From Microbacterium sp. VKM Ac-2923 (GTDB lineage: Bacteria; Actinomycetota; Actinomycetes; Actinomycetales; Microbacteriaceae): a DNA stretch of 64,000 nucleotides. Below are positions 17,553-26,818 of the stretch, piece by piece. Positions within the stretch are counted from its first letter, which is position 1, and each line of letters opens with the position of its first letter. The position numbers and the translations under genes were made by a program. The notes beneath the pieces are model-generated. The model did not search any database, was not told where the DNA came from, and saw only the letters and a program-made list of their open reading frames with translations. The stretch covers positions 62,001-126,000 of the forward strand of contig NZ_JALGRP010000002.1 of the NCBI RefSeq assembly GCF_022815605.1, in the 5' to 3' direction.

Positions 17553-19631
17553 TTAGGCTGCGACCGTGACCGCGGGAGCGGTCTCGGCGACGGCGACGTC
17601 CTTCGCCGGACGACCGATGCCCTTGAGGGCGACGACGATGAGCGCCGTCACGACCGTACCCACAATGATCGCCAGCGGGAAACCCCACACCGGGTTGATC
17701 GCGAACAGGACGAAGATGCCGCCGTGAGGGGCGTACGACTGCACGCCGATCAGCATGCTCAAGCCACCGGTGATCGCGCCGCCCACCATCGAGGCGGGGA
17801 TGACGCGCAGCGGATCGGCCGCGGCGAACGGGATCGCACCCTCGGAGATGAACGACGCACCCAGCAGCCAGGCGGCGGCGCCGTTCTCACGCTCGACCGG
17901 GGTGAACCGGCCGCGGGAGAGCACGGTGGAGGCCAGCGCCATCGCGAGCGGGGGCACCATACCGGCGGCCATGACCGCGGCCATGATCAGGTACGGCGTG
18001 GTGTTGGTCTGGGTCGCGGCGGCGAGGCCCGTGGTAGCGAAGACGTAAGCGACCTTGTTGACGGGGCCACCGAGGTCGAAGCACATCATCAGGCCCAGGA
18101 TCACACCGAGCACGATGGCGCCGGCGCCGCTGGCCGCGAGTCCGGTGAGACCCTCGGTGAGGGCGGCCATGAGGCTGGCGATCGGACGACCGAGGAAGAG
18201 GATCATCAGACCCGAGGCGAAGATCGAGCCGAGGAACGGCACGATCACGACCGGCATGAGGCCGCGGAGCCAGCGGGGGGCGTTGAAGCGGCCGAGCCAC
18301 CACGCGATGAAGCCGGCGAGCAGACCGCCGATGATGCCGCCGATGAAGCCGGCGTTCATGAGCACGGCGACGGCACCGGCGACGAAACCGGGGGCGATAC
18401 CGGGACGGTCGGCGATCGCGTAGGCGATGAAGCCGGCGAGCACGGCGACGAGGAAGCCCATCGACGTCGCACCGATCATGAACGCGACCGAGCCGAGGTA
18501 CTGGCCCAGCGGGCCGAACGACGAGGTGATGTCCTCGGTGGGGAGGTCCCACAGCGAGTTCTGGATGATCACGTTGGCCGCGTTCTGCGTGACCTGGTAC
18601 CCGCCGAGCAGGAACCCGAGGGCGATCAACAGACCACCACCGGCGACGAACGGGATCATGTAGCTGACACCGGTCAGGAGCCACCGCTGGATGCGGCGAC
18701 CCACCGACTGCTGCGCGACGGGGGCGTCGGAGACGGCTGCTCCGGCTGCTCCGCCGGGTACGCGCGGCGCGTTGGGGTTGTCGCTCGCGGCGACGGCCTC
18801 GGCGATGAGCTGCGTGGGCTGCTCGATGCCGCGCTTCACACCGGCGCGGATGACCGGCTTGCCGGCGAATCGCTGGGGCTCGCGCACGTCGACGTCGACC
18901 GCGAAGATCACGGCGTCGGCGTCGTCGATGACATTCTGGGGCAGCGCCTTGTAGCCGCTGGAACCCTGCGGCTCCACGATCAGTTCGACACCGTCGGCCG
19001 CCGCGCCGGCCGCGGTGAGCGCGTCGGCGGCCATGAACGTGTGCGCGATCCCGGTGGCGCACGCGGTGACGGCGACGATCTTCTTGGTCTTCGTCGCGGT
19101 GCGGGCCTCGGCGCGCGAGGTCGCCGGAGCCGCCGTCGGGGCCGCAGCGGCCGGGGCCACGGCCGGGGTGGGCTCGGCCGCGGGGGTGACGGCATCCGTG
19201 ATGATGCGCACGGCGTCGGCGGGCGCCTGAGCGGCACGCAGGCCCGACATGAAGTCGTCCTTCATGAGGCTCCGGGCCAGCTGCGACAGCACCGCGAGGT
19301 GGGCCTCGTCCGCGCCGGCCGGGGCGGCGATGAGGAACACGATGTCGGCGGGACCGTCGGGGGCACCGAAATCGACGCCGGGCGTCAGACGGGCGAAGGC
19401 GAGGGTGGGCTCGGTGACCGAGGCGCTGCGCGCGTGCGGGATGCCGATGCCGCCGGGCAGGCCCGTCTCGTCCTTCTGTTCGCGAGCCCAGGCGTCGTCG
19501 AACAGTTGCTGGGCGCTGGTCGCGCGGCCCTGCGCGACCACGCGCTCGGCGAGGGCACGGATCACCGACTGCTTGTCGGTGCCCAGGGGCACGTCGAGGG
19601 TGACGAGCTCCGGAGTGATGATGTCGGACAT
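17553..19631 (-). CDS. fruA: PTS fructose transporter, IIABC fusion
   Basis: Imports fructose and phosphorylates it to fructose 1-phosphate. The 692-residue protein holds an EIIA domain (His66 in GIPHARS), an Ala/Pro linker (about 150-180), an EIIB domain (Cys191 in TACATGIAHTF) and a C-terminal EIIC membrane domain (from about 310) with FDLGGPVNKVAY. Two ATGs are close; 19631 is preferred because GGAGG is nine bases upstream, against three for 19637. It sits between fruK and ptsH. Confidence 0.95.
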   Translation of the reverse strand: MSDIITPELVTLDVPLGTDKQSVIRALAERVVAQGRATSAQQLFDDAWAREQKDETGLPGGIGIPHARSASVTEPTLAFARLTPGVDFGAPDGPADIVFLIAAPAGADEAHLAVLSQLARSLMKDDFMSGLRAAQAPADAVRIITDAVTPAAEPTPAVAPAAAAPTAAPATSRAEARTATKTKKIVAVTACATGIAHTFMAADALTAAGAAADGVELIVEPQGSSGYKALPQNVIDDADAVIFAVDVDVREPQRFAGKPVIRAGVKRGIEQPTQLIAEAVAASDNPNAPRVPGGAAGAAVSDAPVAQQSVGRRIQRWLLTGVSYMIPFVAGGGLLIALGFLLGGYQVTQNAANVIIQNSLWDLPTEDITSSFGPLGQYLGSVAFMIGATSMGFLVAVLAGFIAYAIADRPGIAPGFVAGAVAVLMNAGFIGGIIGGLLAGFIAWWLGRFNAPRWLRGLMPVVIVPFLGSIFASGLMILFLGRPIASLMAALTEGLTGLAASGAGAIVLGVILGLMMCFDLGGPVNKVAYVFATTGLAAATQTNTTPYLIMAAVMAAGMVPPLAMALASTVLSRGRFTPVERENGAAAWLLGASFISEGAIPFAAADPLRVIPASMVGGAITGGLSMLIGVQSYAPHGGIFVLFAINPVWGFPLAIIVGTVVTALIVVALKGIGRPAKDVAVAETAPAVTVAA

Positions 19632-19649
19632 TGTCATTGACCTCCGTGG

Positions 19650-20615
19650 TCAGGATGTAGCGATGGGGGTGGCGAAGTCGGTGACGACGATGCGGCCCGC
19701 GGGCAGATCGTCGGGTGTCGGGGCCTGTGTCCCCGGCAGGGTCGCGGCGGCGGCGCCGTAGGCGATGCTGCGCGCGAGGCGGTCGGGGGCCGAGGCCCCC
19801 TCGAGGTCGGCCAGCAGGTAGCCGGCGAGCGAGCTGTCGCCCGCGCCGACGGTGCTGGCGACCTGGATCTGGGGGGCGCGGCCGCGCCATTCTCCGTCGC
19901 CCGTGAACAGCAGGGCGCCGTCGGCCCCGAGGGTGACGAGAGCGGATGCCACGCGGCCCGGCACGAGGGCGCGGGCACGCCGGGCGGCCTCGGCGAGCAC
20001 GTCGGTGTCGGCGGCGGCATCCTCGCCGACGAGCTCCGCGAGCTCTTCGTGGTTGGGCTTGATGAGATCGGGGCGGGCCGTCTCGACCACGGCGGTCAGA
20101 GCCGCACCCGACGCGTCCACCGCGATGCGGGGAGCGTCAGCGCCCCACCGAGCGCGCACGGCGACGATGAGGTCGGCGTAGAACGAGCTGGGCACACCCG
20201 GGGGCAGTGAGCCGGCCAGCACGAGCCAGGTCGCGCCCTCGGCGGCGGCGACGACCCCGTCGACGAGAGCCTCCGCCTCGGCGGCGGTGAGCTCGGCGCC
20301 GGGGAGGTTGAGCTTGGTGGTCTCGCCGGTCGGGTCGGTGATCGTGAGGTTCGCGCGGGCGCGCCCGGCGACCTCGACCGTCTCGAGGGCGATCCCCGTG
20401 TCTTCCAGCAGCATCCGGTACGGGTCATGGGCGTTCACGGGCACGACGGCGCGGGCGGGGGCGCCCGCGGCGGCGACCACCCGTGCAACGTTCACACCCT
20501 TGCCCCCGGCGTCTTCTCGCGACGACAGCGCGCGCTGCACCTCGCCGGGAGCGAGGGCATCGGCGAGTACGACGGCGCGGTCGGCCGACGGGTTGGCGGT
20601 CAGGGTGACGATCAC
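19650..20615 (-). CDS. fruK: 1-phosphofructokinase
   Basis: PfkB-family kinase turning fructose 1-phosphate into fructose 1,6-bisphosphate. The 321-residue protein opens IVTLTANPSADRAVVL and has GGKGVNVARV (about 40-49), LAGSLPPGVP and the catalytic STVGAGDSSLAGY loop. Start GTG 20615 overlaps the regulator's stop in a GTGA, so translation is coupled. FruA follows after 18 bases. Confidence 0.95.
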   Translation of the reverse strand: MIVTLTANPSADRAVVLADALAPGEVQRALSSREDAGGKGVNVARVVAAAGAPARAVVPVNAHDPYRMLLEDTGIALETVEVAGRARANLTITDPTGETTKLNLPGAELTAAEAEALVDGVVAAAEGATWLVLAGSLPPGVPSSFYADLIVAVRARWGADAPRIAVDASGAALTAVVETARPDLIKPNHEELAELVGEDAAADTDVLAEAARRARALVPGRVASALVTLGADGALLFTGDGEWRGRAPQIQVASTVGAGDSSLAGYLLADLEGASAPDRLARSIAYGAAAATLPGTQAPTPDDLPAGRIVVTDFATPIATS

Positions 20616-21397
20616 GCGACACGCACCTCGACGTCGGCGTCGGCGAGAGCCTCCGCGAGCGGGGCGGGCGGGGCCGCATCGGTGACGAGGACGTCGATCT
20701 CGTCGAGTCGAGCGAAGCGCACGAGCAGTTCCTCTCCGAACTTGGCTGCGTCGGCGACGAGGATGACGCGACGGGCCGACTGGATGATGGCGGTCTTGAC
20801 GGCCGCTTCTTCGGGGTCGGGGGTGCTCAGGCCGAATCCGGCGCTGAGTCCGTTGGTTCCGACGAACGCGATATCGGGGCGGAGTTGCCCGATCGCGCGC
20901 ACCGTGTGCGCTCCCACCGCCGCGGCGGTGACCCCGCGGACGCGCCCGCCGATGGTGGTGAGCGAGAGCTGCTCCTCGCCCGCGAGCAGGTGGGCCGCCT
21001 CGAGCGAGTGAGTGACGACTTCGACGCCGTTCGCGCCCGCGTCCAGGGTGTCGGGCAGCATCGCGGCGACGGCAGCGGGCGTCGTGCCCCCGTCGAAGTA
21101 GATCGACCCGCGGAAGCCCGCGCCGAGAAGGGAGGCGGCCTCGAGAGCGATGGCACGCTTGGCCTCGCCTCGGCGGTCGCGACGCTCGATCAGCGTGGAC
21201 TCGGCGGTGCTGGCGCGGTCGGTGCTCACCGCGCCGCCGTGCACCCGCCGGAGGGAGCCGGATCCTTCGAGGCGGTCGAGGTCGCGGCGCACGGTCTCGG
21301 TCGTGACGTCGAAGCGACGCGCGAGGTCGACGACGCTGACACGTCCGACGTCGCGCAGTTCGCGCTCGATGAGCTGCTGGCGCTCCATTGCGTACAC
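20612..21397 (-). CDS. DeoR family transcriptional regulator of the fru operon
   Basis: A 261-residue DeoR-type regulator, probably a repressor relieved by fructose phosphate. The N-terminal winged helix (RQQLIERELRDVG, VTTETVRRDLDRLE, LRRVHGGAV) is followed by a sugar-phosphate sensor domain. GTG 21397 is preferred over ATG 21388: AAGGAG lies five bases upstream, and the resulting MYAMERQQ start resembles relatives. It is first in the fruR-fruK-fruA-ptsH chain and probably autoregulated from the repeats just upstream. Confidence 0.9.
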   Translation of the reverse strand: MYAMERQQLIERELRDVGRVSVVDLARRFDVTTETVRRDLDRLEGSGSLRRVHGGAVSTDRASTAESTLIERRDRRGEAKRAIALEAASLLGAGFRGSIYFDGGTTPAAVAAMLPDTLDAGANGVEVVTHSLEAAHLLAGEEQLSLTTIGGRVRGVTAAAVGAHTVRAIGQLRPDIAFVGTNGLSAGFGLSTPDPEEAAVKTAIIQSARRVILVADAAKFGEELLVRFARLDEIDVLVTDAAPPAPLAEALADADVEVRVA

Positions 21398-21413
21398 GGA
21401 ATCTCCTTCGAAG

Positions 21414-21443
21414 ATTCCCACACGATACAACACAGAACCACAC
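21414..21443 (-). promoter_or_regulatory. Possible FruR operator: three helically phased repeats
   Basis: Read on the minus strand, GTGTGGTTCT, GTGTTGTATC and GTGTGGGAAT follow one another with an exact 10-base period, 17 to 46 bases before the fruR start. Same-face spacing suggests repeated protein contacts, and TTGTAT may serve as a -10 element. The repeats are seen; their function is inferred. Confidence 0.4.
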
Positions 21444-21735
21444 GGAGCAACAGGTTCACGCGACCGGATTTCCGCAGACGCGCCTGCGACCCCGCCGCGG
21501 CCACCGTCGTCGCCGTGCCACTCGCCTCACGCGCTGCGCACGCGCCCACGGCCGTCGCGCTGACGCGGGATCGGATGCCGACACCCGTGCGCGGACGGCC
21601 CCGGCGGTGACCCTCCCCGATTCCCACCGGTGGGGCGCCGCAGACGAGCGCGGCGACGACCCACGGCATCCCGAGCCGGCGCGCCTCGCTCGCGCGCGTC
21701 ACCTGCGGCCGCACCGCCGGTGCGAGCAATGCGCG
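21444..21735. other. Gene-free gap between the fru operon and a lipoprotein gene
   Basis: With the operator region this leaves about 340 bases without a gene. Frames here are high-GC shadows with no recognisable protein, hairpin or repeat. Confidence 0.5.
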
Positions 21736-22152
21736 TCAGTACGGGACGACAGTGATCGTGAACGCGATCGTCCGACCGTCGGGCCCGGTGACGGTGGCAT
21801 CCGTCGTCCCGACCTCACGGACGATGAACCCGGGCCGGAAGACAGCGCCCTCCGACGGACCTCCCGGGGAGAACTCGGCGATCGCGACATCGGCGGTCGT
21901 GCCGGTCCACTCCCCCTCGCTACCATCGGCGACGGCCAGCACGAGGGAGGTTCCGAGGATGACGCGGGCGTCGGTCCCCTCGAGATCGGCGGGAGCGACC
22001 GTCGTCGGGGGCAGCAGTTGGTCCGCCGCCGTTGCGGAGGGAACCGAAGATGCGTCGGCGCCTCCCGACGAGTCCTCCGAGGCCGATGGGGTGCACCCGG
22101 CGATCATCAACGGCAGGGCCACGGCGACCGCGGCGGTGGTGATGCGCTTCAC
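21736..22152 (-). CDS. Small lipoprotein with an Ig-like C-terminal part
   Basis: A 138-residue lipoprotein: signal segment ending in MIAGC (Cys20), then a Ser/Ala-rich linker (to about 45) and a beta-rich domain. The pattern GTSLVLAVADG, EWTGTT, FRPGFIVREVGTTDATVTGPDG and FTITVVPY resembles a small immunoglobulin/chagasin-like sandwich, but no family is certain. ATG 22152. It lies beside, not within, the iron importer operon. Function unknown. Confidence 0.75.
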   Translation of the reverse strand: MKRITTAAVAVALPLMIAGCTPSASEDSSGGADASSVPSATAADQLLPPTTVAPADLEGTDARVILGTSLVLAVADGSEGEWTGTTADVAIAEFSPGGPSEGAVFRPGFIVREVGTTDATVTGPDGRTIAFTITVVPY

Positions 22153-22267
22153 GAGGACCTTCTTCCGACGAGGATGAGGATGAGGACGGCGCCGACGACG
22201 TCTGCTGCTCGGATGCTATCCCTCGAGCCCGCGACGCCTCGGAGGCGACGCCGTGTCGAACGCGCGC

Positions 22268-22477
22268 TCAGTCCGCGTCGGCCGCCTCACCGAGACCGTC
22301 CAGCGAGATCACCACGGAGGTCGTCGTGGTGCCGGCGAGGCCGAGCAGGTCGGTCGGCGCTGCCGCCCGCTGTTCGTCGTCGGGCAGAAGCTCTGCTCGG
22401 GTGCGCGGGCGCGCCGGTTCGCCCGGAAGTCCCGCCCACTCGCTCGGTTCCTCGGGTCGCTGTACGAAGAGTCCCAT
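22268..22477 (-). CDS. Small conserved hypothetical protein
   Basis: A 69-residue acidic protein beginning MGLFVQRPEEPSEWAGLPGEP, a start I recall from short hypothetical proteins in Microbacteriaceae. No membrane segment or known domain. The ATG at 22477 is chosen over a longer frame for that conserved start. It lies just after the iron ABC ATPase gene on the same strand and may be cotranscribed. Confidence 0.65.
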   Translation of the reverse strand: MGLFVQRPEEPSEWAGLPGEPARPRTRAELLPDDEQRAAAPTDLLGLAGTTTTSVVISLDGLGEAADAD

Positions 22478-22502
22478 CTCTCCATTGTCTCCCTCGGCGA
22501 CC

Positions 22503-23486
22503 TCAGGAGACGATCGTCGTCGGCACGGACGACGTCGGGAGGGCCGGCCCCCGCACCGCCACCCCCACCTGCGCACCCACTCCGGGGAGTTCCGCGTACC
22601 CCGAGAGCTCGAGCAGCGCGGTGCCGCCGTCGTCGAACACCACGCCGATCACGGCGCGGGAACCCTCGTCGTGGGCGGCTACGACGCGCGCACGGACGTG
22701 GGCCGACGCGTCGAGCACGAGCTGCTCGGGGCGAACCCCGACCCCGTCGCCTCCCCCCAGCACGTCCGGCAGCCGCACCACTTCCCCCGTCAATGCGGCC
22801 ACAGTCGGCGTCGCGGGAGCGCGGTAGATCTGCGCGGGCGTCCCCAGGTGGGCAAGGTTTCCATCGTGGAAGGCCGCGACCCGATCACCGGACGCGAAGG
22901 CTTCGGCCCGATCGTGTGTGATCAGCACCGCCGCCACCCCCGCATCGCGGAGCAGACTCAGCACCCCATCGCGCACACCGGAGCGAAGGCCCGCGTCCAA
23001 CGCATTGAACGGCTCGTCGAGCAGGACCACCGTCGGCTGCGGCGCGAGCGCACGCGCCACCGCCACGCGCTGACGTTGGCCACCCGACAGCTCATGCGGC
23101 ATCCGGTGGGCGAGGTCGTCCACCTGCACGAGGGCGAGCAGGCGCCGCACCTCGGGATGCTCGGCGGCCCGTCGGGCGCGCACGCCGCGTAAGCCGTAGG
23201 CGATGTTCGCAGCGACGCTCAGACCGGGGAACAGCGCACCCTCTTGTGCGACGAGTCCGATCCGGCGTCTGTGGGCGGGCACGTCGGTCACATCGCGACC
23301 GCCCGAGACAATCCGACCGGACGTGAGGGGATGCAATCCCGCGATCATGCGCAGGAGAGTGGTCTTGCCGCTGCCGGAGGGCCCGAGCACCGACACGATC
23401 TCACCGCGCGGCACGTGCAGATCGACGCCCCGGATCACGGTGTCGGAGCCGTACCCGCCGGCGACGGCGTGCAGGTCGAGCGTCAT
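22503..23486 (-). CDS. Iron(III) ABC transporter, ATP-binding protein
   Basis: A 327-residue ATPase of the FbpC type that powers ferric iron uptake. Walker A GPSGSGKTT is at 35-43, the signature LSGGQRQRVA follows, Walker B is VVLLDEPFNALDA, and a C-terminal regulatory domain extends to the end. ATG 23486 overlaps the permease stop by four bases. The assignment to iron rests on the binding protein and the DtxR-type box upstream of the operon. Confidence 0.9.
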   Translation of the reverse strand: MTLDLHAVAGGYGSDTVIRGVDLHVPRGEIVSVLGPSGSGKTTLLRMIAGLHPLTSGRIVSGGRDVTDVPAHRRRIGLVAQEGALFPGLSVAANIAYGLRGVRARRAAEHPEVRRLLALVQVDDLAHRMPHELSGGQRQRVAVARALAPQPTVVLLDEPFNALDAGLRSGVRDGVLSLLRDAGVAAVLITHDRAEAFASGDRVAAFHDGNLAHLGTPAQIYRAPATPTVAALTGEVVRLPDVLGGGDGVGVRPEQLVLDASAHVRARVVAAHDEGSRAVIGVVFDDGGTALLELSGYAELPGVGAQVGVAVRGPALPTSSVPTTIVS

Positions 23487-25036
23487 CGCGTGTCCTCCCC
23501 GATCGAACGGATGCCGCGGGCGACGGCGAGCGCGGGCACGAGGCCGACGGCCACGAGCAGCAACGCCGGCAGGGCTGCCGCCCCGAAGGCGCCGACACTG
23601 GTGGCCCGCCACAGCTCGGTCGCCAGCGTGTCGACGCCGATGGGGCGCAGCAGGAGCGTGGCCGGGAGTTCTTTCATCACGGCGGCGAGAACGAGCACTC
23701 CACCGGCCAGCACGCCGGGAGCCGCGAGCGGGAACGTCACGCGCGCGAAGACGCGGGCCGGTCCGTCTCCGAGACTGCGGGCGGCGTCCTCGAGGTCGGG
23801 TCGCACTCCGGCCACCGCCGCGCGCGCCGAACCCACCGCTTTCGGCAGGAACAGCACCACGTAGGCCGCGACGAGGGCCGTCGGTCCTTGGTAGGCGGCC
23901 GGGGCGACGGCCAGCGTCAGCGACACGAGGGCGAGCGCCACCACCAATCCCGGCAGGGCGTGGCCGACATAGGTGACCGACTCCCACAGCGACACGATCC
24001 GCCCGGGCCGGCGGGCGGCGAGCCAGGCGACGGGGAGGGCGGCGACGACGGTGACGATCGCGGCCATCAGCCCGAGCGCGAGGGTGGTGACCGTCGCGCG
24101 GGCGAGGTCGTCGACCCCCGAGAGGTAGCGGTCGGCCGACGGCAGGCGTGCAACGAGCGCAGCCGGCGGAACGACCACGGATGCCACCGCCACCGTCGCG
24201 AGCGCCGCGGTCACCAAGGACGAACCGGCGGGGCCGAACGAACGCCGCACCGCGGGGACGACGCGTCCCCGCGCGAGCCGCGCCGACCTCCGCCGGAGCG
24301 CGCCCTCGGCCCCGACGCAGGCGAGGGCGAGGGCAGCGAGCACGAGAGCCATGGCGGCCGACAGCGATCGGTCGAAGCCGCCGGCGAACTGGGCGTAGAT
24401 GCCGGTGGTCAGCGTGTCCACCCGCAGCAGGGCGGGAGCCCCGAAGTCCGAGAGCGAGTAGAGCGCCACCAGGAGGGTTCCGGCGAGCGCGGCGGGCAGC
24501 ACCTGCGGAAGCGTCACCGTCACGAAGGCGCGCCACGGAGACCGACCGAGCGAGATGGCGGCATCCGTCACCGCCTGATCGGCGCGGACGAACGCCGCCA
24601 GGGTCGGCACGGTCACATAGGGCGCCGTCGAGAGCACCAGTACTCCCACGAGAGGGCCGATGCCCGACAGGCCGGGGAACACGCCCATCCATCCGAAGGC
24701 GGCGACGAAGCTGGGTACCGCTAGGGGCAGGCACGCGACGACGCGCCAGAGACCGCTCCAGGGAAGAACCACGCGGGCGAGCACCCACGCCGTTCCGACG
24801 CCCACCGCGAAGGCTCCGACGCTGGTCGCCAAGGTCACGACAACGCTCGTCGACAGCAGCTCGAGCGTGCGGGGGCGCAGGAGGACGGGCGCGACCCGCT
24901 CCGGATCAGCGCTCATCACGCGTACCAGCAGGTGGATCAGCGGGGCCGCCGCCGCGACGGCGACGAGACCGGCGGCGCACAGCAGCGCCGGGGTACCCGT
25001 GCGGCATGCACGAGTACCCCGGCGAGCGGGAGACAC
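23483..25036 (-). CDS. Iron(III) ABC transporter, fused permease
   Basis: A 517-residue permease with two binding-protein-dependent transport units in tandem, about 12 membrane segments, as in FbpB/SfuB. EAA-type loops are recognisable at DAAISLGRSPWRAFVTVTLP and DLEDAARSLGDGPARVFARV. Start GTG 25036 is eight bases after the binding-protein stop and there is no strong ribosome site, so expression probably depends on coupling. Confidence 0.9.
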   Translation of the reverse strand: MSPARRGTRACRTGTPALLCAAGLVAVAAAAPLIHLLVRVMSADPERVAPVLLRPRTLELLSTSVVVTLATSVGAFAVGVGTAWVLARVVLPWSGLWRVVACLPLAVPSFVAAFGWMGVFPGLSGIGPLVGVLVLSTAPYVTVPTLAAFVRADQAVTDAAISLGRSPWRAFVTVTLPQVLPAALAGTLLVALYSLSDFGAPALLRVDTLTTGIYAQFAGGFDRSLSAAMALVLAALALACVGAEGALRRRSARLARGRVVPAVRRSFGPAGSSLVTAALATVAVASVVVPPAALVARLPSADRYLSGVDDLARATVTTLALGLMAAIVTVVAALPVAWLAARRPGRIVSLWESVTYVGHALPGLVVALALVSLTLAVAPAAYQGPTALVAAYVVLFLPKAVGSARAAVAGVRPDLEDAARSLGDGPARVFARVTFPLAAPGVLAGGVLVLAAVMKELPATLLLRPIGVDTLATELWRATSVGAFGAAALPALLLVAVGLVPALAVARGIRSIGEDTR

Positions 25037-25044
25037 CGAGAGGG

Positions 25045-26091
25045 TCAGAGCAGACCCGTCGCCGTGAGCAGGTCGACCGTCTGCTGGACCGACGACAGCT
25101 GGGCGAGGTCGATGTCGGCGCCGCCGAGCTCCGACAGCGCCGGCACGCCCGCGGGAGCCGTCACGCCGTCGACGAGCGGGTACTCGAAGGTCTCCTGCGC
25201 GAAGTACTCCTGTGCGGGCACCGAGACGAGGTACTGCACGAACTCACGCGCCTCGGCCGATTCGGTGCTGCCGGCGAGCACTCCCGCGCCCGTGACGTTG
25301 ACCAGGGACGAGACCGAGCCGGGCTCGCCGAACTTGAGCTGGGCACGCAGGGTCGTCGGGTCCTGCTCGGAGCGCGCCCAGTAGTAGTGGTTGATGAGGC
25401 CGAGGGGCACCGCACCGCTGTTGACGGCCTCGAGGATCTCGCCGTTCTTCGCGTAACGCTGCACGCCGTTGGCGACCATCGCCTCCACCCACTGGCGGGC
25501 GCGGTCCTCGCCTTCGGCGACGCGCAGGGCGGTCACGAAGGCCTGGAACGATGCGTTCGACGGGGCGATGGCGACCTTGCCGTTCCACTCCGGCTTCGTG
25601 AGCTCCCAGACGTCGGCGGGGATCTGATCGGCGGTGTACGTCTGGCTGTCGTACGCGACGACGCGAGCGCGGCCGGTCAGTCCGACCCACGATCCGTCGG
25701 TGGAGGTGTACTCCGCCGGCACGGCAGAGGTGATGTCGGCGGGGAGCGTCGCGAGCAGACCCTCGGCATCCAGCGCTCCGAGCGAGCCCGAGTCCTGCGA
25801 CAGGAACACCTGCGCGGGGGTGCGGTCGCCCTCCTCGAGGATCTGCGCGGCGAGCTCGGTCGAACCGGCGTACCGCACCTCGACGTCGATCCCGGACGCC
25901 TCTTCGAACTGCTCGATGAGGGGGGCGACGAGTTCTTCGTCACGACCGGAGTAGACCGTCAGGGTTCGTTCTTGTGCGGCGTCGGCGCCGGCCTCGGCGG
26001 GAGCGGAAGCGGCCCCCGAGCAGGACGAGAGGGCGAGGGCGCCGGCGACCGCGAGCGCGAGCGCTGCGGCGACGGAGGGGGTACGGGACAT
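25045..26091 (-). CDS. Iron(III) ABC transporter, substrate-binding lipoprotein
   Basis: A 348-residue FbpA-like binding protein. A signal segment ends in the lipobox LSSC (Cys24), so it is tethered outside the membrane. The mature part begins TLTVYSGRDEELVAPLIEQF, typical of ferric-binding proteins, and the paired tyrosines in NHYYWAR fit the iron-coordinating site. ATG 26091; first gene of the importer operon, 42 bases from a DtxR/IdeR-like box, so it is probably repressed by iron. Confidence 0.92.
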   Translation of the reverse strand: MSRTPSVAAALALAVAGALALSSCSGAASAPAEAGADAAQERTLTVYSGRDEELVAPLIEQFEEASGIDVEVRYAGSTELAAQILEEGDRTPAQVFLSQDSGSLGALDAEGLLATLPADITSAVPAEYTSTDGSWVGLTGRARVVAYDSQTYTADQIPADVWELTKPEWNGKVAIAPSNASFQAFVTALRVAEGEDRARQWVEAMVANGVQRYAKNGEILEAVNSGAVPLGLINHYYWARSEQDPTTLRAQLKFGEPGSVSSLVNVTGAGVLAGSTESAEAREFVQYLVSVPAQEYFAQETFEYPLVDGVTAPAGVPALSELGGADIDLAQLSSVQQTVDLLTATGLL

Positions 26092-26132
26092 GGGGACTCC
26101 TGGGATCGACGGTTCGGGTCGTCGCGACTCAC

Positions 26133-26151
26133 TGAGGCTAGCCTTACCTCC
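26133..26151 (-). promoter_or_regulatory. DtxR/IdeR-type iron box
   Basis: TGAGGCTAGCCTTACCTCC matches the DtxR/IdeR consensus (TTAGGTTAGSCTAACCTAA) at 14 of 19 positions, including both AGG and CCT arms. It lies between the iron importer and the divergent response-regulator gene and could act on either promoter. Confidence 0.7.
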
Positions 26152-26182
26152 ACGGCATCCCTCCCCCTAAACTGAGGGGGTC

Positions 26183-26818
26183 ATGACCTGGCCCGCCGCT
26201 CTCGACGCCCCCGTGCGGGTGCTCGTCATCGACGACCATCGCGTCTTCACGGACTTGCTCGCCTTCGCCCTGGATGCCGCGGCCGACACGGTCTGCGTCG
26301 GCACCGCCGCGACGGTGCCCGAGGGGCTTCGCAAGGCCGAGGCGTTGCCCGTCGACGTGATCGTGCTGGATGTGAGCATCGGCGACGAGGACGGCCTGTC
26401 TGCCATCGGCGACCTCCGACGGCTCTGCCCGCAGGCGCGGATCGTCGTGCTCACGGCACACCCCGTCGCCGCCGGGGCCGACGCCGCGCGGGCCGCCGGA
26501 GCCAGCGGGTACCTCGCGAAAGACGTCCGCCTCGACGATCTGATCACCGCATTGCGCACGGCGACGCCCGCGCGCCCGGTCATCGCGCGGGGACTCGTGC
26601 GCACCCCGCTCGATGACCTCACGCCGCGCGAGCACGAGGTGCTGGCGCTGCTGTGCGAGGGCCGCCGACCGACGGACATCGCCCGCGATCTGTCGCTGTC
26701 ACCGCACACCGTGCGCGATCACGTCAAGCGGCTGCGGCTCACACTGGGTGCGCGTTCGCAGCTGGAGGTGGTCGCGAAGGCCCGTGACCTCGGCGTGAGC
26801 GCGCGGGGCGGACGATGA
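26183..26818 (+). CDS. NarL/FixJ-type response regulator
   Basis: A 211-residue two-component response regulator. The receiver domain has acidic residues D17-D18 and the phosphoacceptor D63 (VIVLDVSIGDEDG); the C-terminal LuxR-type helix-turn-helix reads LTPREHEVLALLCEGRRPTDIARDLSLSPHTVRDHV. ATG 26183 has GAGGGGG upstream. Its stop overlaps the kinase start by four bases. Targets are not identifiable; the nearest candidate is the divergent iron importer. Confidence 0.92.
   Translation: MTWPAALDAPVRVLVIDDHRVFTDLLAFALDAAADTVCVGTAATVPEGLRKAEALPVDVIVLDVSIGDEDGLSAIGDLRRLCPQARIVVLTAHPVAAGADAARAAGASGYLAKDVRLDDLITALRTATPARPVIARGLVRTPLDDLTPREHEVLALLCEGRRPTDIARDLSLSPHTVRDHVKRLRLTLGARSQLEVVAKARDLGVSARGGR

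Noticed and set aside
17523..19640. A 705-codon open frame opposite fruA, rich in Gly, Asp, Glu and Arg
   Set aside because: It is a shadow of high-GC codon use in fruA; composition is unlike a folded protein and fruA explains the sequence. The same holds for long antisense frames opposite recG, leuC, murA, ilvC and otsA.
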